Shown here: piece by piece, positions 10,822 through 20,249 of the stretch
Numbering within the stretch: the first letter of the stretch is position 1
How the letters are laid out: every line of letters begins with the position of its first letter
Assembly: GCA_963803645.1 (NCBI GenBank)
Contig: CAWDNK010000001.1
Span: 124,001-188,000, forward strand
Origin: Acidiflorens sp963803645
Lineage (GTDB): Bacteria > Acidobacteriota > Terriglobia > Terriglobales > Acidobacteriaceae
Direction: 5' to 3'
Length of the DNA: 64,000 nt
Position numbers and translations under genes: made by a program
Notes under the pieces: generated by a model
Seen by the model: the letters and a program-made list of their open reading frames with translations, nothing else
The model's database searches: none
Told to the model about the DNA's origin: nothing

Positions 10822-11946
10822 CTACCTGACCCAAACCGCCTTTCTGCCGGTGACAAAATTCACAAAGGCGACCACGGCCGCCGAGTTCAGCACAACGAAG
10901 GTGCGAGCGGGATCGGCAATGCGGCCGAGCGGGCCAGTTTTCACGCCACCGATCGCGATCAGGCTCAAGGCATAAAATGCCAGCTGCGCAAAAAGCACGG
11001 CGCGATAAAAGGGCGCAGTCAGGAAAATCGATGCCGCCAGCAGCGCCAGCAGCGCAAGGGGCACCACCAGTCGCACCAGCTTATGGCTGAAGAACTCGAA
11101 CCGAATGGCATTGCTTGCGCCGAGCAGCCAGGGCGCGAGTTGCAAGAGCTGATAATTTCCGCTCAAGGTGCGTACTTTGCGCGAGAATTCGCGGCTCTGC
11201 CCAAGGTCGGGTGAATCCCAGGCGCGGGCGCGTGGGTCGAAAATCACGCGTGAACCGCGGCGCACGACCTGCATGGGCAGGAGCACATCGTCGAGAATCG
11301 TCCCTTCCGGCAGCGGGTCAAGCAGGGCGCGGCGAGCGCAATAAATCGAACCGGTCGCCCCGGCAACCGAGCCCGAGGCCGATTCCATTTCGCGGATTTT
11401 TTTCTCCACGCGCCAGTACAATCCCATGCCTTTTCCCGTCTCTCCGCTGGCCGGATCGCCCAGCATCAGTTCGCCGCTCGCCGCCCCGACCTCGGGGTCG
11501 GCGAAGTTCTCGATCAGCAGACGCAAGGCCGGCCGCTCGATCAGCTGCCGGACATCGGTGAAGAGCAGCACCTCACCGTGCGCCATGTCGATGGCATCAT
11601 TCAGGCCGGCAGCCTTGCCCCGCGCTTCTGTCTTCAGCAGGGTGCGGATGCGCGCCTCGTTCCCGGCAAACGACGTGATCGACGCCCCGGTCCCGTCGCT
11701 TGAACCGTCCGATACCACCACCACTTCCAGCTTCTCGGGCGGATAGTCGAGCGCCAGCAGGTTCCGCAGCTTGGCCGCGACCGCGGCCTCTTCGTTCCGC
11801 ACCACCATCACCGCCGAAACCGATGGCGTAGCGGTGCCCCGCATGACCGGCCGCGGCGACCACCAACTGCGCAACCACAACCACAGGGGATACCCCACGT
11901 AGGCGTAGGCGATCACAGTCGCCGATGCCCAGAACACCCATCTCAT
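10822..11946 (-). CDS. GT2-family membrane glycosyltransferase
   Basis: About 374 residues. An N-terminal membrane segment (WVFWASATVIAYAYVGYPLWL) leads into a GT-A domain with VVVVSDGSSDGT (nucleotide-sugar binding), LLFTDVRQ (DxD-like position) and TILDDVLLPMQVVRRG, then three C-terminal membrane helices (about 290-370). The layout matches processive-type GT2 enzymes such as cellulose/hyaluronan synthase relatives that act at the inner membrane; the QxxRW motif is not obvious, so processivity is doubtful. Start: ATG at 11946 is preferred over an in-frame GTG at 11964; neither has a strong ribosome site. Confidence 0.82.
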   Translation of the reverse strand: MRWVFWASATVIAYAYVGYPLWLWLRSWWSPRPVMRGTATPSVSAVMVVRNEEAAVAAKLRNLLALDYPPEKLEVVVVSDGSSDGTGASITSFAGNEARIRTLLKTEARGKAAGLNDAIDMAHGEVLLFTDVRQLIERPALRLLIENFADPEVGAASGELMLGDPASGETGKGMGLYWRVEKKIREMESASGSVAGATGSIYCARRALLDPLPEGTILDDVLLPMQVVRRGSRVIFDPRARAWDSPDLGQSREFSRKVRTLSGNYQLLQLAPWLLGASNAIRFEFFSHKLVRLVVPLALLALLAASIFLTAPFYRAVLFAQLAFYALSLIAIGGVKTGPLGRIADPARTFVVLNSAAVVAFVNFVTGRKAVWVR

Positions 11947-11995
11947 CTTTACTGCGCTCCCCACCGCACTCCCCTCTACTGCACTGCGCAGCCCG

Positions 11996-13381
11996 CTACT
12001 GCGCTCCCCGCTTCAGCAAAACCGTCTTTACGGTCTGGAACATGATCAGGAGGTCCAGGCCGATCGAGGCGTTCTTGATGTAAAAGAGGTCATACTGCAA
12101 TTTTTCGCGGGCATCCTCGACCGTGCTCCCGTATTTGTATCTCACCTGCGCCCACCCGGTCAGCCCCGGGCGCACCATGTGGCGCACGCGGTAATAAGGA
12201 ATCTCTTTCGAGAGCCACTCCACAAACTCGGGACGCTCCGGGCGCGGCCCCACGAAGGCCATGTCGCCCTTCAGCACGCACCACAGCTGAGGAATCTCAT
12301 CGAGCCGCGAGGTTCGCAAAAATCTTCCGATGCGCGTCACCCGCGGATCGTTGTTGCCCGCCCACTGCGGCCCGCCCGCCTCAGCATCGGTGCGCATGGT
12401 GCGGAACTTCACCACGGAAAATACCTTTCCGTTTTTTCCGACTCGTCTTTGGCGGTAAAGAAAGGGGCCCTTGGAATCGAGCTTGATGGCCAGCGCGATT
12501 AACGGAAGGAGCGGGCAAGAGAGGACGAGACCAACGAATGCGATTCCGACCGAGAGTGCGCGCCGTACCATCTTGAAAAACGGGCTTCGCCGAAAGCCAT
12601 CGCCGAAGACCAGCCAACTCGGCCAAAGATTGTCCACCTCGATCTTTCCCGAGATTCTCTCCAGCCAGGTCGCCGCCTCCTCGATCTTGACGCCCTCCAT
12701 GCGGAGGTCGAGCAGCTCCTGCATGGGGATGGTGTTGCGCCGGTCAGGCATGGCGACGATCACGCGGTGCACCTTTTGCCGCTTCACGATCTCAACCAGG
12801 TGGACAGCCACCGACTCGCGCGTAACCGCGCCCTCCATCTTGCCGGTCCAGCTCACGATCTCGACGCCGATGTCGGGATTCTGCCGCAAGCCCTGCACCA
12901 AGCGCTGGGCGCGCTCACCGGTGCCGAGTACGTAGACCCGTTCCACCAGAATGGGCAGCCGGATCAGCCACGCAAAGCCGATTCTCCAACCGAGCAAAGC
13001 GAAGGTAAGGATCAGCAGACCGACCGCCGAAGAGCCACCGCTGCCCACTCCGTTAACCAGCACGTAGTTCGGCCGGAGGTAGGTGACACCCGCCAGAAAA
13101 AAGGCGACCAGCCCGGGCACCATCAGCAGCCTGAAATATAGTTCGCCCTTGGTTGTGAGGCGCGCCGTATCGTAGAGGTCGAACAGGTGCGAGCAGAGCA
13201 GGACGAGAATCGTAACCACGAGGATCTTGATGTATCCGCCGTGGTCGTTCATTACCAGGTAGAAGTCATCCCGAAAAACCAGGAAGGCGCCCAGCAGAAA
13301 CGAGGTCAGTACGATCAGGGCCTCGCCAATCAGCAAGACGAGCGTGCGGACCGGGTAATAAACATTGAAGAGCCGGATCAA
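11996..13381 (-). CDS. Priming undecaprenyl-phosphate sugar transferase (exosortase-locus EpsB-like)
   Basis: A 461-residue polyprenyl glycosylphosphotransferase. Four to five N-terminal membrane helices, a CoA-binding-like Rossmann region (VERVYVLGTGERAQRL), a fifth helix near 275, then the catalytic bacterial sugar transferase domain: GPFLYRQRRVGKNGK, VVKFRTMRTDAE, RLDEIPQLWCVLKGDM and FVGPRPERPEF. It should transfer a sugar-1-phosphate to undecaprenyl phosphate and so start the EPS repeat unit. The sequence is closest in form to the PEP-CTERM/exosortase-associated group. TTG start with GAGGGGAAAG directly upstream. Confidence 0.92.
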   Translation of the reverse strand: MIRLFNVYYPVRTLVLLIGEALIVLTSFLLGAFLVFRDDFYLVMNDHGGYIKILVVTILVLLCSHLFDLYDTARLTTKGELYFRLLMVPGLVAFFLAGVTYLRPNYVLVNGVGSGGSSAVGLLILTFALLGWRIGFAWLIRLPILVERVYVLGTGERAQRLVQGLRQNPDIGVEIVSWTGKMEGAVTRESVAVHLVEIVKRQKVHRVIVAMPDRRNTIPMQELLDLRMEGVKIEEAATWLERISGKIEVDNLWPSWLVFGDGFRRSPFFKMVRRALSVGIAFVGLVLSCPLLPLIALAIKLDSKGPFLYRQRRVGKNGKVFSVVKFRTMRTDAEAGGPQWAGNNDPRVTRIGRFLRTSRLDEIPQLWCVLKGDMAFVGPRPERPEFVEWLSKEIPYYRVRHMVRPGLTGWAQVRYKYGSTVEDAREKLQYDLFYIKNASIGLDLLIMFQTVKTVLLKRGAQ

Positions 13382-13398
13382 ACTTTCCCCTCGATCAG

Positions 13399-14295
13399 TT
13401 AGCGGGCCGAACTCGCCACGGCCTCGCCGTAGTAATACTTGGACTGCGACATTTTTTCGGTGGAAGTGCCGTTGAGCACTACGCCCAAAAGGAGCTTGTC
13501 GGGAAATTCTTCGCGCGCGCGCCGGGCCAAAGGCGAGGGCGTCACATTCGAGCGCACCACCATGAGCACGCCGTCACAGGCGCCAGCCACGATGGTCGAG
13601 TCCGAGACCGGAATCACGGGGGCGGAGTCGAGGATGATCCAGTCAAAAAGCGGCTCAACGCGCTGCAAGAGCAGTTTGAGACGGCCGTTGGCCAGGAGTT
13701 CCGACGCCCCAGCCACCAGGCGGCCGGCGGGCAGGAAGAACAGGTTCTCCATGGCACCGCGCTGCATGCCGGCGAACTCGTCGATCTCGCCGAGCAAGTA
13801 TTCGGACAAGCCGGGCGTGGAAGAGGTTCCGAGATGGCGGTGCAGGCCGGGATTGCGCAGGTCGGCGTCGATGATGAGCGCGCGCCGCCCGTGCTGGCGC
13901 ACCAGCACCTGGCCGAGGTTCGCGGCGACGAACGATTTGCCCTCTTTCGGCATGGCGCTCGTCACCAGCAGACGCTTGAGCGGCATCTTCTCGCGGATCT
14001 GGTAGAGGCGCGAGCGCAGAGTGCGAAACTCTTCCGTTCCGAGACGGGTTTCGTCGTCCTGGAAAAAGAGCATGGTGGTTGGATCCGGGTTCCACGCCAC
14101 CGGCCGGCACCGGGAGAGCAGCGCCTCATAGTTGAAGTCGGAGGCTGCCTGCATCCCGCTGACAGATGGACTCTGGAGCGAGGGCATGGGCATTTGTTCG
14201 GCGTCGGGCTGCTCAAAGGAGGGCTCGACGTGCGTCCCCAGGGAGGTGGCTCTTTCTTGTTCGGCGCGTTTCAAAGCGTCATGGATACGGCTCAT
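13399..14295 (-). CDS. CpsD/BY-kinase-type tyrosine autokinase of EPS locus
   Basis: A 298-residue P-loop ATPase of the bacterial tyrosine kinase family. Walker A TSAMPKEGKSFVAANLG near 110, Walker A' ALIIDADLRNPGLHRHLG near 140 and Walker B WIILDSAPVIPVSDS near 215. The C-terminus has a short tyrosine cluster (SKYYYGEAV), the usual autophosphorylation site. It works in trans with the Wzz-like protein encoded two genes downstream in the locus order, to control polymer length and export. N-terminal MSRIHDALKRAEQER is the standard start of exosortase-associated autokinases. ATGA overlap with the ATPase gene upstream. Confidence 0.9.
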   Translation of the reverse strand: MSRIHDALKRAEQERATSLGTHVEPSFEQPDAEQMPMPSLQSPSVSGMQAASDFNYEALLSRCRPVAWNPDPTTMLFFQDDETRLGTEEFRTLRSRLYQIREKMPLKRLLVTSAMPKEGKSFVAANLGQVLVRQHGRRALIIDADLRNPGLHRHLGTSSTPGLSEYLLGEIDEFAGMQRGAMENLFFLPAGRLVAGASELLANGRLKLLLQRVEPLFDWIILDSAPVIPVSDSTIVAGACDGVLMVVRSNVTPSPLARRAREEFPDKLLLGVVLNGTSTEKMSQSKYYYGEAVASSAR

Positions 14296-15245
14296 AGTTT
14301 CCTTTCCTTGGGGAGATCCTGTTGTTCGGATTCGCGCAGCCGGTCAGCCAGCGTTGCGAGCGTGCGCAAAGCTTCGACTAAGTCAAACTTGCCGGCTGGG
14401 GCGGGCGCGGCGGGCATCATCGCCCCCGCGGTGCCGTCGGCCAGATCGAAGTCGCGGGCCACCGAGTCGACGATTTCGGGGGGCACCATTTTTTTCTGGT
14501 CGACGAAGGCGCTCACCAGGCAGTGCTCGCAGAGCAGGTTGATGACGCGCGGAATGCCGCTCGAATAGCGGAAGATCGCGGCCGCCGCCTCGTCACTGAA
14601 AATCGGATCGCCGTTCGAGCCGGCAATGCGCAGCCGCTGGTTGATATATGACTTGGTCTCTTCGAGGTTAAAGGCGTGCGTCTTGGCGCGCAGCGTCAGG
14701 CGCTGGCGCAGCTGCCGCAACTGGGGCTGCTTGAGGCGCTGTTCGAGTTCGGGCTGCCCGACCAGAACGATCTGGAGCAGCTTCTCGGTGAAGGTCTCGA
14801 GGTTCGTGAGCATGCGGATTTCCTCGAGCACTTCGTCGGAAAGGTTTTGCGACTCGTCGATGATGAGCACGGCGGTTTCGCCGGCGCGATAGCGGTCGAG
14901 GAGCCAGTTGTAGAGCCGTTGCAGGATGGCGCTCTTCGACTTCGTGTCGCACGGAATTCCGAAATCCGCCATCATGAAGTCGAGAATCTGGGTCACATCC
15001 ATGCGCGAGTTAAAGATGAAGGCGGTGGCCACCTGCTGGAGGCGCAGCCATTCCATCAGCTTGTTGATGAGCGTCGTCTTGCCGGTGCCGACCTCTCCGG
15101 TCAGCAGCACGAAACCCTTGCGGCTTTGAATGCCGTAGGTCAGGCACGCCAGCGCCTCTTCGGTATGCCGCGTCAGAAACAGGTAGCGCGGATCCGGATT
15201 GACGTTGAACGGGTTGGCCCGCAATCCAAAAAACTCTTTATACAT
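14292..15245 (-). CDS. Exosortase-associated AAA ATPase (ExeA/GspA-like)
   Basis: A 317-residue AAA ATPase starting MYKEFFGLRANPFNVNPDP, the hallmark N-terminus of the PEP-CTERM-locus ATPase group related to ExeA of type II secretion. Walker A VLLTGEVGTGKTTL near 52, Walker B AVLIIDESQNLS near 125, sensor-type VLVGQPEL near 165 and SGIPRVINLLCEHCL near 230. Its role in EPS loci is not established; coupling of export energy or assembly of an envelope-spanning channel has been suggested for relatives. No peptidoglycan-binding domain follows, unlike full ExeA. Four-base overlap with the kinase gene and 9 bp after the Wzz gene. Confidence 0.9.
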   Translation of the reverse strand: MYKEFFGLRANPFNVNPDPRYLFLTRHTEEALACLTYGIQSRKGFVLLTGEVGTGKTTLINKLMEWLRLQQVATAFIFNSRMDVTQILDFMMADFGIPCDTKSKSAILQRLYNWLLDRYRAGETAVLIIDESQNLSDEVLEEIRMLTNLETFTEKLLQIVLVGQPELEQRLKQPQLRQLRQRLTLRAKTHAFNLEETKSYINQRLRIAGSNGDPIFSDEAAAAIFRYSSGIPRVINLLCEHCLVSAFVDQKKMVPPEIVDSVARDFDLADGTAGAMMPAAPAPAGKFDLVEALRTLATLADRLRESEQQDLPKERKL

Positions 15246-15254
15246 AGCTCTGCC

Positions 15255-16838
15255 CTAGACTCCGACCTTGTCTTCGTCCTTGTCTGCCGTGGTTCGCCCC
15301 CAGAAGCGCCGCCGCCCGTTGCCGTTACCATTGGCACTCGCAGCAGCCTGCCCTTCGCCGCCCACCCAGGGCACCGAGATCAAGAGCGGCAGATCCATGG
15401 CGATCGCAGCATCGCGTTCGGTGCGGATCGATTTGTCGCTGAACTCCAGCCAGATGGCGATCAGCAGGCCGAGTCCGAGTGCCGCGCCCAGGCCGCCGGC
15501 GGCAAACAGAATGCGGGACGGGAAAGACGGTGTGTCCGACTTGATCGCATATTGACCTATGACCAGTTGCTCGCCATCGGCCTGGCTTTCCATCTGTTTG
15601 CCGAGGTCGGCCGAGTTCTTCTTGGCGAGCAGATCCTGATAAGATTTCTGCGCGCTGTCGTTGTCGCGGATAATGTTGTCCCACTGTTCTTCGATCTCGG
15701 GGCTCATCTGAGTCCGGCTCTGGAGCACGTTGATCGAAGCCTGTAGCCGCTTCTGGTCGCTGGCGTATTGCGCGATGGCCTCCTGGTATTGATGGATCTG
15801 GACGCGCATCTGTCGAATTTCCGGCGGCTCGTTGGCGCTGGCTTTGTCGCTCGCCACGCTCGGATTGGCCGTCTGCTTGTTCATCTCGTCGAGCCTGTCC
15901 TGCACCTTGGCGATATCGGCCTTGGTCTTGACCACATCGGGATAATCGTCGGTGTAGCGTGCCTGCAATTGCAGCAGTTGCGTCTGGAGCGCGGTCAACT
16001 GCTGCTCGAGGGTTTGCGGATTCGTGCTCGAGAGCGAAACCTTCCAGGCCGCGACCTGTTGGGCCAGCATGCTCTCGGCGTAGGTCTTGTCCTGTTGCGC
16101 GCGGTTCAGATTTTGCGTGGTCGCGTCCAGCTGACTGTTTTCCGAGGCCAACAGACGCAGGTTGTTCTCGAGATCGCCAGGCAACAAGCCGGCATATTTC
16201 TTCTTAAAGTCCGCCATCTCCTGAGCCTTAGCCTGGAGCTTCTCTTGCGCGTCTTTTACCTGCGCGTCAAGAAACGTGGTGGTTTGGGTGGCCGTGTCTT
16301 GCCGATTAACGAGGTTTTCCGTGATCATGAGCTGGGCGATGGCGTTGCAGATCTTCTGCGCGCGGTCCGGATTGCTGTCGAAGTAGATGACATTGACGCC
16401 CGGAACCGGCTCGTCGGATCCGGTGGCCTTTTTCTTGGCCGCCAGGCCGGCCTCGCTCATGGGGGTCATCTGTGGCGTCACCAGGAGATTGGTCCGGATA
16501 TCTTCCATCAGCTTGGCTTCGTCGGCCGGCTTGTCTTTGCCGAGGTTGTTAATCACCCTTGTCAGATTCTGGGTGTTCTCGACCCGGCTGGTGAGGTTGT
16601 TGACGCGCTGGCTAAAGTCGTCCGTGATGACGGGCGCCACGAAGCTCGACGGCACCTTCGGCGCTTGCACATGGACAATGGCCTGCGAGGTATACCTGGG
16701 AGGAAATGCATAGGAAACCAGGAAGCCCGCGATGGGCGCAATCAATAGCGGAACGACCACCACCTTCAGGCGGCGCCGTGCCATTGCCAGATAATCGTCC
16801 ATCGTCAGTTCGGGTGTATCAGCCATACTCTCCACCAT
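15255..16838 (-). CDS. Wzz/GumC-type polysaccharide chain-length determinant
   Basis: About 527 residues. N-terminal Wzz domain with a membrane helix (KVVVVPLLIAPIAGFLVSYAF), a long periplasmic region dominated by coiled coil (about 150-430, rich in Gln, Ala, Lys), a second helix near the C-terminus (ILFAAGGLGAALGLGLLIAIWL) and a short cytoplasmic tail. Proteins of this type bridge the inner membrane and partner the tyrosine kinase; there is no kinase domain fused here. Start uncertain: 16838 (MVESMADTP) or 16826 (MADTP), both after the upstream gene ends at 16868; an upstream in-frame start would overlap it. Confidence 0.9.
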   Translation of the reverse strand: MVESMADTPELTMDDYLAMARRRLKVVVVPLLIAPIAGFLVSYAFPPRYTSQAIVHVQAPKVPSSFVAPVITDDFSQRVNNLTSRVENTQNLTRVINNLGKDKPADEAKLMEDIRTNLLVTPQMTPMSEAGLAAKKKATGSDEPVPGVNVIYFDSNPDRAQKICNAIAQLMITENLVNRQDTATQTTTFLDAQVKDAQEKLQAKAQEMADFKKKYAGLLPGDLENNLRLLASENSQLDATTQNLNRAQQDKTYAESMLAQQVAAWKVSLSSTNPQTLEQQLTALQTQLLQLQARYTDDYPDVVKTKADIAKVQDRLDEMNKQTANPSVASDKASANEPPEIRQMRVQIHQYQEAIAQYASDQKRLQASINVLQSRTQMSPEIEEQWDNIIRDNDSAQKSYQDLLAKKNSADLGKQMESQADGEQLVIGQYAIKSDTPSFPSRILFAAGGLGAALGLGLLIAIWLEFSDKSIRTERDAAIAMDLPLLISVPWVGGEGQAAASANGNGNGRRRFWGRTTADKDEDKVGV

Positions 16839-16867
16839 TTCCGGCCGCCGGTTGCGGCGCAAAAAAG

Positions 16868-18343
16868 TTACTCGATTCGAACCGCCCTCGGATGCCACTC
16901 GATGGCGATCATGCCGATTTCATGGATGTTCGTCTTGCCTGTGCCGCCACCCGGGATCGTGACGGTGTTGTTGAAGGCGACAATCGAGCTGCGCAGGGCC
17001 GCAATCGCGTCCCAGGTGCGGTTCAGATGCTTGCGCAGCACCATGCCCCCGAAACCTTCGTTGTAGACGCTCGCCGTCGAGGCGCCGAAATCGGACGACT
17101 GAAGGCGCACGTTGCGCGAGTAGCCGCCTTCCACCAGAAACTCGTAGGTTCGGCCGAAGGGGCGGCGCAGAGTGGCTTCCGCCACCTGAGTGTTCGCGCC
17201 CGCAAAGAAGCCCGACCCCTGCGACAGGAACTTCTCATAACTGGCGGTGATGTAAGTGTGCGTGAAGTGGTAGCGCAGCACCGCCCGCCCGGTGGGTGAC
17301 CACTGCTTATAGTGCAGTCCGTAGAGCAGGTCGGTGTACTGCGGTCCGACCTCGCCGATAAAGCTCATCTTCCCGCTGATCACGTGGCTGTAGCGCACGT
17401 TGAGGATGTTGTTGTAGATTTCGCCGCCCACCGCCAGCGGAAAACGGAAGAGCTGAAAGGCATAGACCACCGCGACCTGATCGCGACGCGACACCAGGTG
17501 GCTGTAGCCGCCTTCGACCGTCGTATCGTCGCCGTTGATCAACTCGTTGCCGGCGTTGTGATAGAAGTGATCGTTGGCGTACGCGCCCACCACCGTGAAG
17601 GCCGAGCGCGGTGTGATGGCCTGCACCACGTCAAGCGATGCCAGGTTGGAAAGTCGTGGAACGGTGCCGACCGAGCCCTCTTCGAGGTGGAAGACGCCCG
17701 GCAAACCGAGTCCGAGAACGCCCGTGGCAATGCCAAATCCCGGCAACCCACCGGCGGTAGAGGCGAAGAACGAGCCGTCAGGCAGATAGCTGAAGCCGTC
17801 GCGGAACGTGATCTGCCCGGTGCGCCACCGGCTCACGCCTTCGAGGCCGACCGCCTGTAGTTGGCGCACAAAGTAGTTGGTGTCGCCGAATACGCCGCCG
17901 CCCAGGTATTCGAGAAACAGATCGCTGCGCGGCCAGAATTTCTGGAGGTCGAGGGCTCCGAGCACGTGCGAGAGCGCCTGCGATTGCGATCCCCCGAGTG
18001 CGTTCTGGGCATTGCTGTCGCCCGACTCACCCACCTGGATAGCCTCGGAGACAAAGCTGCGGTTCACAGCCCGCAACTCGAGGCTGGGTTCGTCAAGCCC
18101 GGAGAGGGGTGGATTCTCTGGATTCAGGATCGGCGCATTCTGCCCGTAGGCCGGCGCCGGCGGGGTCGCTTGAGGAGAACTGCCGCTGCTCTGCGTATTG
18201 CTGGGCGCAGAATCGGGTCGCGGAGTTTGCGAGGTAACCGGGGCCTGGGCATCGCCCGCGGTTTGAGAACTGCCTGGCGCCGCCGCCAAGACTATGACGC
18301 CGGCAAGCGACAGGCCCCACCAGATTGTTCGCAGTTTTAACAT
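16868..18343 (-). CDS. Putative outer-membrane beta-barrel protein of EPS locus
   Basis: A 491-residue protein with a Sec signal peptide (MLKLRTIWWGLSLAGVIVLAAA) then a Pro/Ser/Gln-rich linker and about 400 residues of alternating aromatic/hydrophobic strands with Tyr-Asn turns, consistent with an outer-membrane beta barrel. No named family was recognised. Its place between the Wza-like export protein and the Wzz-like protein suggests an EPS export porin or a companion secretin-like barrel. Start: ATG 18343 is preferred; an in-frame GTG at 18376, two bases from the previous gene's end, is possible but lacks a ribosome site. Confidence 0.7.
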   Translation of the reverse strand: MLKLRTIWWGLSLAGVIVLAAAPGSSQTAGDAQAPVTSQTPRPDSAPSNTQSSGSSPQATPPAPAYGQNAPILNPENPPLSGLDEPSLELRAVNRSFVSEAIQVGESGDSNAQNALGGSQSQALSHVLGALDLQKFWPRSDLFLEYLGGGVFGDTNYFVRQLQAVGLEGVSRWRTGQITFRDGFSYLPDGSFFASTAGGLPGFGIATGVLGLGLPGVFHLEEGSVGTVPRLSNLASLDVVQAITPRSAFTVVGAYANDHFYHNAGNELINGDDTTVEGGYSHLVSRRDQVAVVYAFQLFRFPLAVGGEIYNNILNVRYSHVISGKMSFIGEVGPQYTDLLYGLHYKQWSPTGRAVLRYHFTHTYITASYEKFLSQGSGFFAGANTQVAEATLRRPFGRTYEFLVEGGYSRNVRLQSSDFGASTASVYNEGFGGMVLRKHLNRTWDAIAALRSSIVAFNNTVTIPGGGTGKTNIHEIGMIAIEWHPRAVRIE

Positions 18344-18378
18344 GTCCTTCTTTCGACGTGTCCTCTTACGGGACACTA

Positions 18379-19017
18379 TTACGGGACTACGATCGTATCT
18401 CCGGGCTGCAAGGTGTAGTCGTGATCAATATCCTGGCCCTTAATCAGCTTCCGATAGTTCACCGGGAATTTTTCTTTCTTCCCGTTCTCGCTGCGCAGCA
18501 CGTAGATCTTCTTGGTGTTGGCGAACTGATTGATTCCGGCGCTCGCCAGCGCCTGCATGACGGTCATATTGGGGGACATCGGCATCGCGCCGGTATGGGA
18601 CACTTCGCCGAGCAAATAGATTCTTTTGCTGTTGATGGCGGTCACCACGACCGTGACCCGCGGATCGGCGACGAACTTTTTCAGTTTCTCGGTAAGCGAG
18701 TCGGCCAGTTGCATCGGGGTGAGTCCAGATGCCTGCACGTCGTTCAGCAACGGCAGCGAGATCTTTCCGTCCGCGCGCACGGGTTCGGTGGCCGTCAGGT
18801 CGTTCTCTTTCCAAACGGCGATGTGCAGAACGTCTTCCGCGCCGATCACATAGGTTGGGTCCCCGGTGTTGGCGGGAGCTGTCATTGCGTTCGCGCTGCC
18901 GTCAGAAGCGGGACTGGCGGCGGCCTGCGCCAGCGCGGCCTGCGCCCATGCCAAGCTGCCGGCCATACTACCGGCTACGACTAGCGCCCCGATCACCGCT
19001 CTCCATTTCAAGTTCAT
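18379..19017 (-). CDS. Wza-like polysaccharide export protein (first gene of EPS operon)
   Basis: A 212-residue periplasmic/outer-membrane export protein. Signal peptide with ALAQA cleavage region, then the poly-export domain (YVIGAEDVLHIAVWKENDLT near 57, RADGKISLPLLNDVQASG near 82) and one SLBB domain (IYLLGEVSHTGAMPMSPNMTV). It ends at LQPGDTIVVP, the normal end of short exosortase-locus export proteins. There is no lipobox Cys, unlike E. coli Wza, and only one SLBB, so it probably needs a separate barrel such as the next gene product. Strong ribosome site GAGGAGAGG just before the ATG. First gene of the 14-gene minus-strand run. Confidence 0.9.
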   Translation of the reverse strand: MNLKWRAVIGALVVAGSMAGSLAWAQAALAQAAASPASDGSANAMTAPANTGDPTYVIGAEDVLHIAVWKENDLTATEPVRADGKISLPLLNDVQASGLTPMQLADSLTEKLKKFVADPRVTVVVTAINSKRIYLLGEVSHTGAMPMSPNMTVMQALASAGINQFANTKKIYVLRSENGKKEKFPVNYRKLIKGQDIDHDYTLQPGDTIVVP

Positions 19018-19132
19018 ATCCTCTCCTCAATTTCTTATGGCGCGGTCTTTAGACTAATGGTCCGCGTCCGCGCTCTGTCTCTGACCCCTCGACCGCCGGT
19101 CTTAAAAACAAAATCCAAAACGAAATCATGAT

Positions 19133-20059
19133 TCAGGCCCCGTACCCCTCACAGCCGATCTGTTTCAGCTTGTAGAGCAATGCCTTGTAGCTGATCTTCA
19201 ATTCCTCGGCCGCCCGGCGGCGATTCCAACGGGTGCGGGTCAGCACCTGTAGGATGAGCTCGCGCTCCGCCTCCCGTGAAGCCGCGCGGGCCGCATCCTT
19301 CAGAGAAATTTTTTCGCCATTGGCCGTATCCGGGCGCCGCAAAAGAGAGCGCAGCCCGCCCATCGCCAGCGCCTCGTCGCCGAGCGCCACGATGGCCCGG
19401 GTCGCTTCCTTCAGTTCGCGAATGTTCCCCGGCCAGTGATATTCCAAAAAGAAGCTTTGCGTGCCGCTCGTCAGGCGCGGCACCTCGCGCCCAAAATCGT
19501 GGGCCGCCGCCGACAAAAACAAGTCGCGCAGAATCGGAATATCCTCGCGCCGCTGGCGAAGCGGCGGCAGCCGCAAACAGACGCCGCTGATCCGGTAATA
19601 AAGATCTTCGCGCACCTTACCGGCCCGTACCTCGGGCTCCAGTTCGCAGGTGGTCCCGCAGATGTAGCGTGGCACGCGGCCTCTGTCGGCGTCGTTCGAA
19701 TTGATCTGCCGCACCAGTTCCTTTTGCGCCACCGCCGTCAGGTCGCCAACTTCCTGAAGATAAACCGTTCCGCCCTGGCTATCGCATGCCGCGAGCACGC
19801 GCTCGTCCGCTTCCCGGCCCTGGTAGGCCCGAAATGGTTCCGCGGCGCGCCCGGAAAGATTGTGAATGCGAGCCGCCGCCGCCGCTTTTCCCGAGCCATG
19901 TTCCGCGACTACCAGCACGGGAACGTCATTCTGCGATAACTCGCGCAAGACGGCTTCCACGGTCCGCATGCCCGGGCTGATACTCTCCAGCCACATCTTG
20001 GCCCCGCCATGGGGCGCAGCTCCGGTGCTTTCGATCGTCTTGCTGCTCTGGAAATCCAT
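19133..20059 (-). CDS. AAA/Fis-type transcriptional regulator lacking GAFTGA loop
   Basis: A 308-residue regulator with the architecture of a sigma-54 activator (AAA core plus Fis-type HTH) but heavily altered. Walker A is AEHGSGKA (Lys58). The segment that normally carries GAFTGA is missing: only about 43 residues separate Walker A and B instead of about 65, and FRAYQGREADERVLAAC stands in its place. Walker B reads GGTVYLQEVGDL, with Gln102 where Asp is expected. Arginine-finger region REDLYYRIS, sensor PPLRQRREDIPIL and WPGNIREL are normal, and the C-terminal helix-turn-helix (NRRRAAEELKISYKALLYKL) is intact. No receiver domain. Probable EPS regulator. An in-frame TTG at 20188 would add 43 residues; ATG 20059 is preferred. 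Confidence 0.8.
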   Translation of the reverse strand: MDFQSSKTIESTGAAPHGGAKMWLESISPGMRTVEAVLRELSQNDVPVLVVAEHGSGKAAAAARIHNLSGRAAEPFRAYQGREADERVLAACDSQGGTVYLQEVGDLTAVAQKELVRQINSNDADRGRVPRYICGTTCELEPEVRAGKVREDLYYRISGVCLRLPPLRQRREDIPILRDLFLSAAAHDFGREVPRLTSGTQSFFLEYHWPGNIRELKEATRAIVALGDEALAMGGLRSLLRRPDTANGEKISLKDAARAASREAERELILQVLTRTRWNRRRAAEELKISYKALLYKLKQIGCEGYGA

Positions 20060-20249
20060 GATAATGATAATCCGTTCCGAGGCGGAGGGAACCCTGTTCG
20101 GATCAGGCGTGTACCTTCTATTGCACAACAATTGCCATCTCGGAAAAATATGCGCTTCTGTAAGGAATCGCACGTCCCTATGTTTCAATAGCTTGCAACC
20201 TCAAGCCGGCTGATAGCGCGCCTTCTAAAAGTATCATAGTGCGTACTAA

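Noticed and set aside
14676..15746. Plus-strand open frame across the ATPase and Wzz genes
   Set aside because: It spans two well-supported minus-strand genes and has no recognisable domain.
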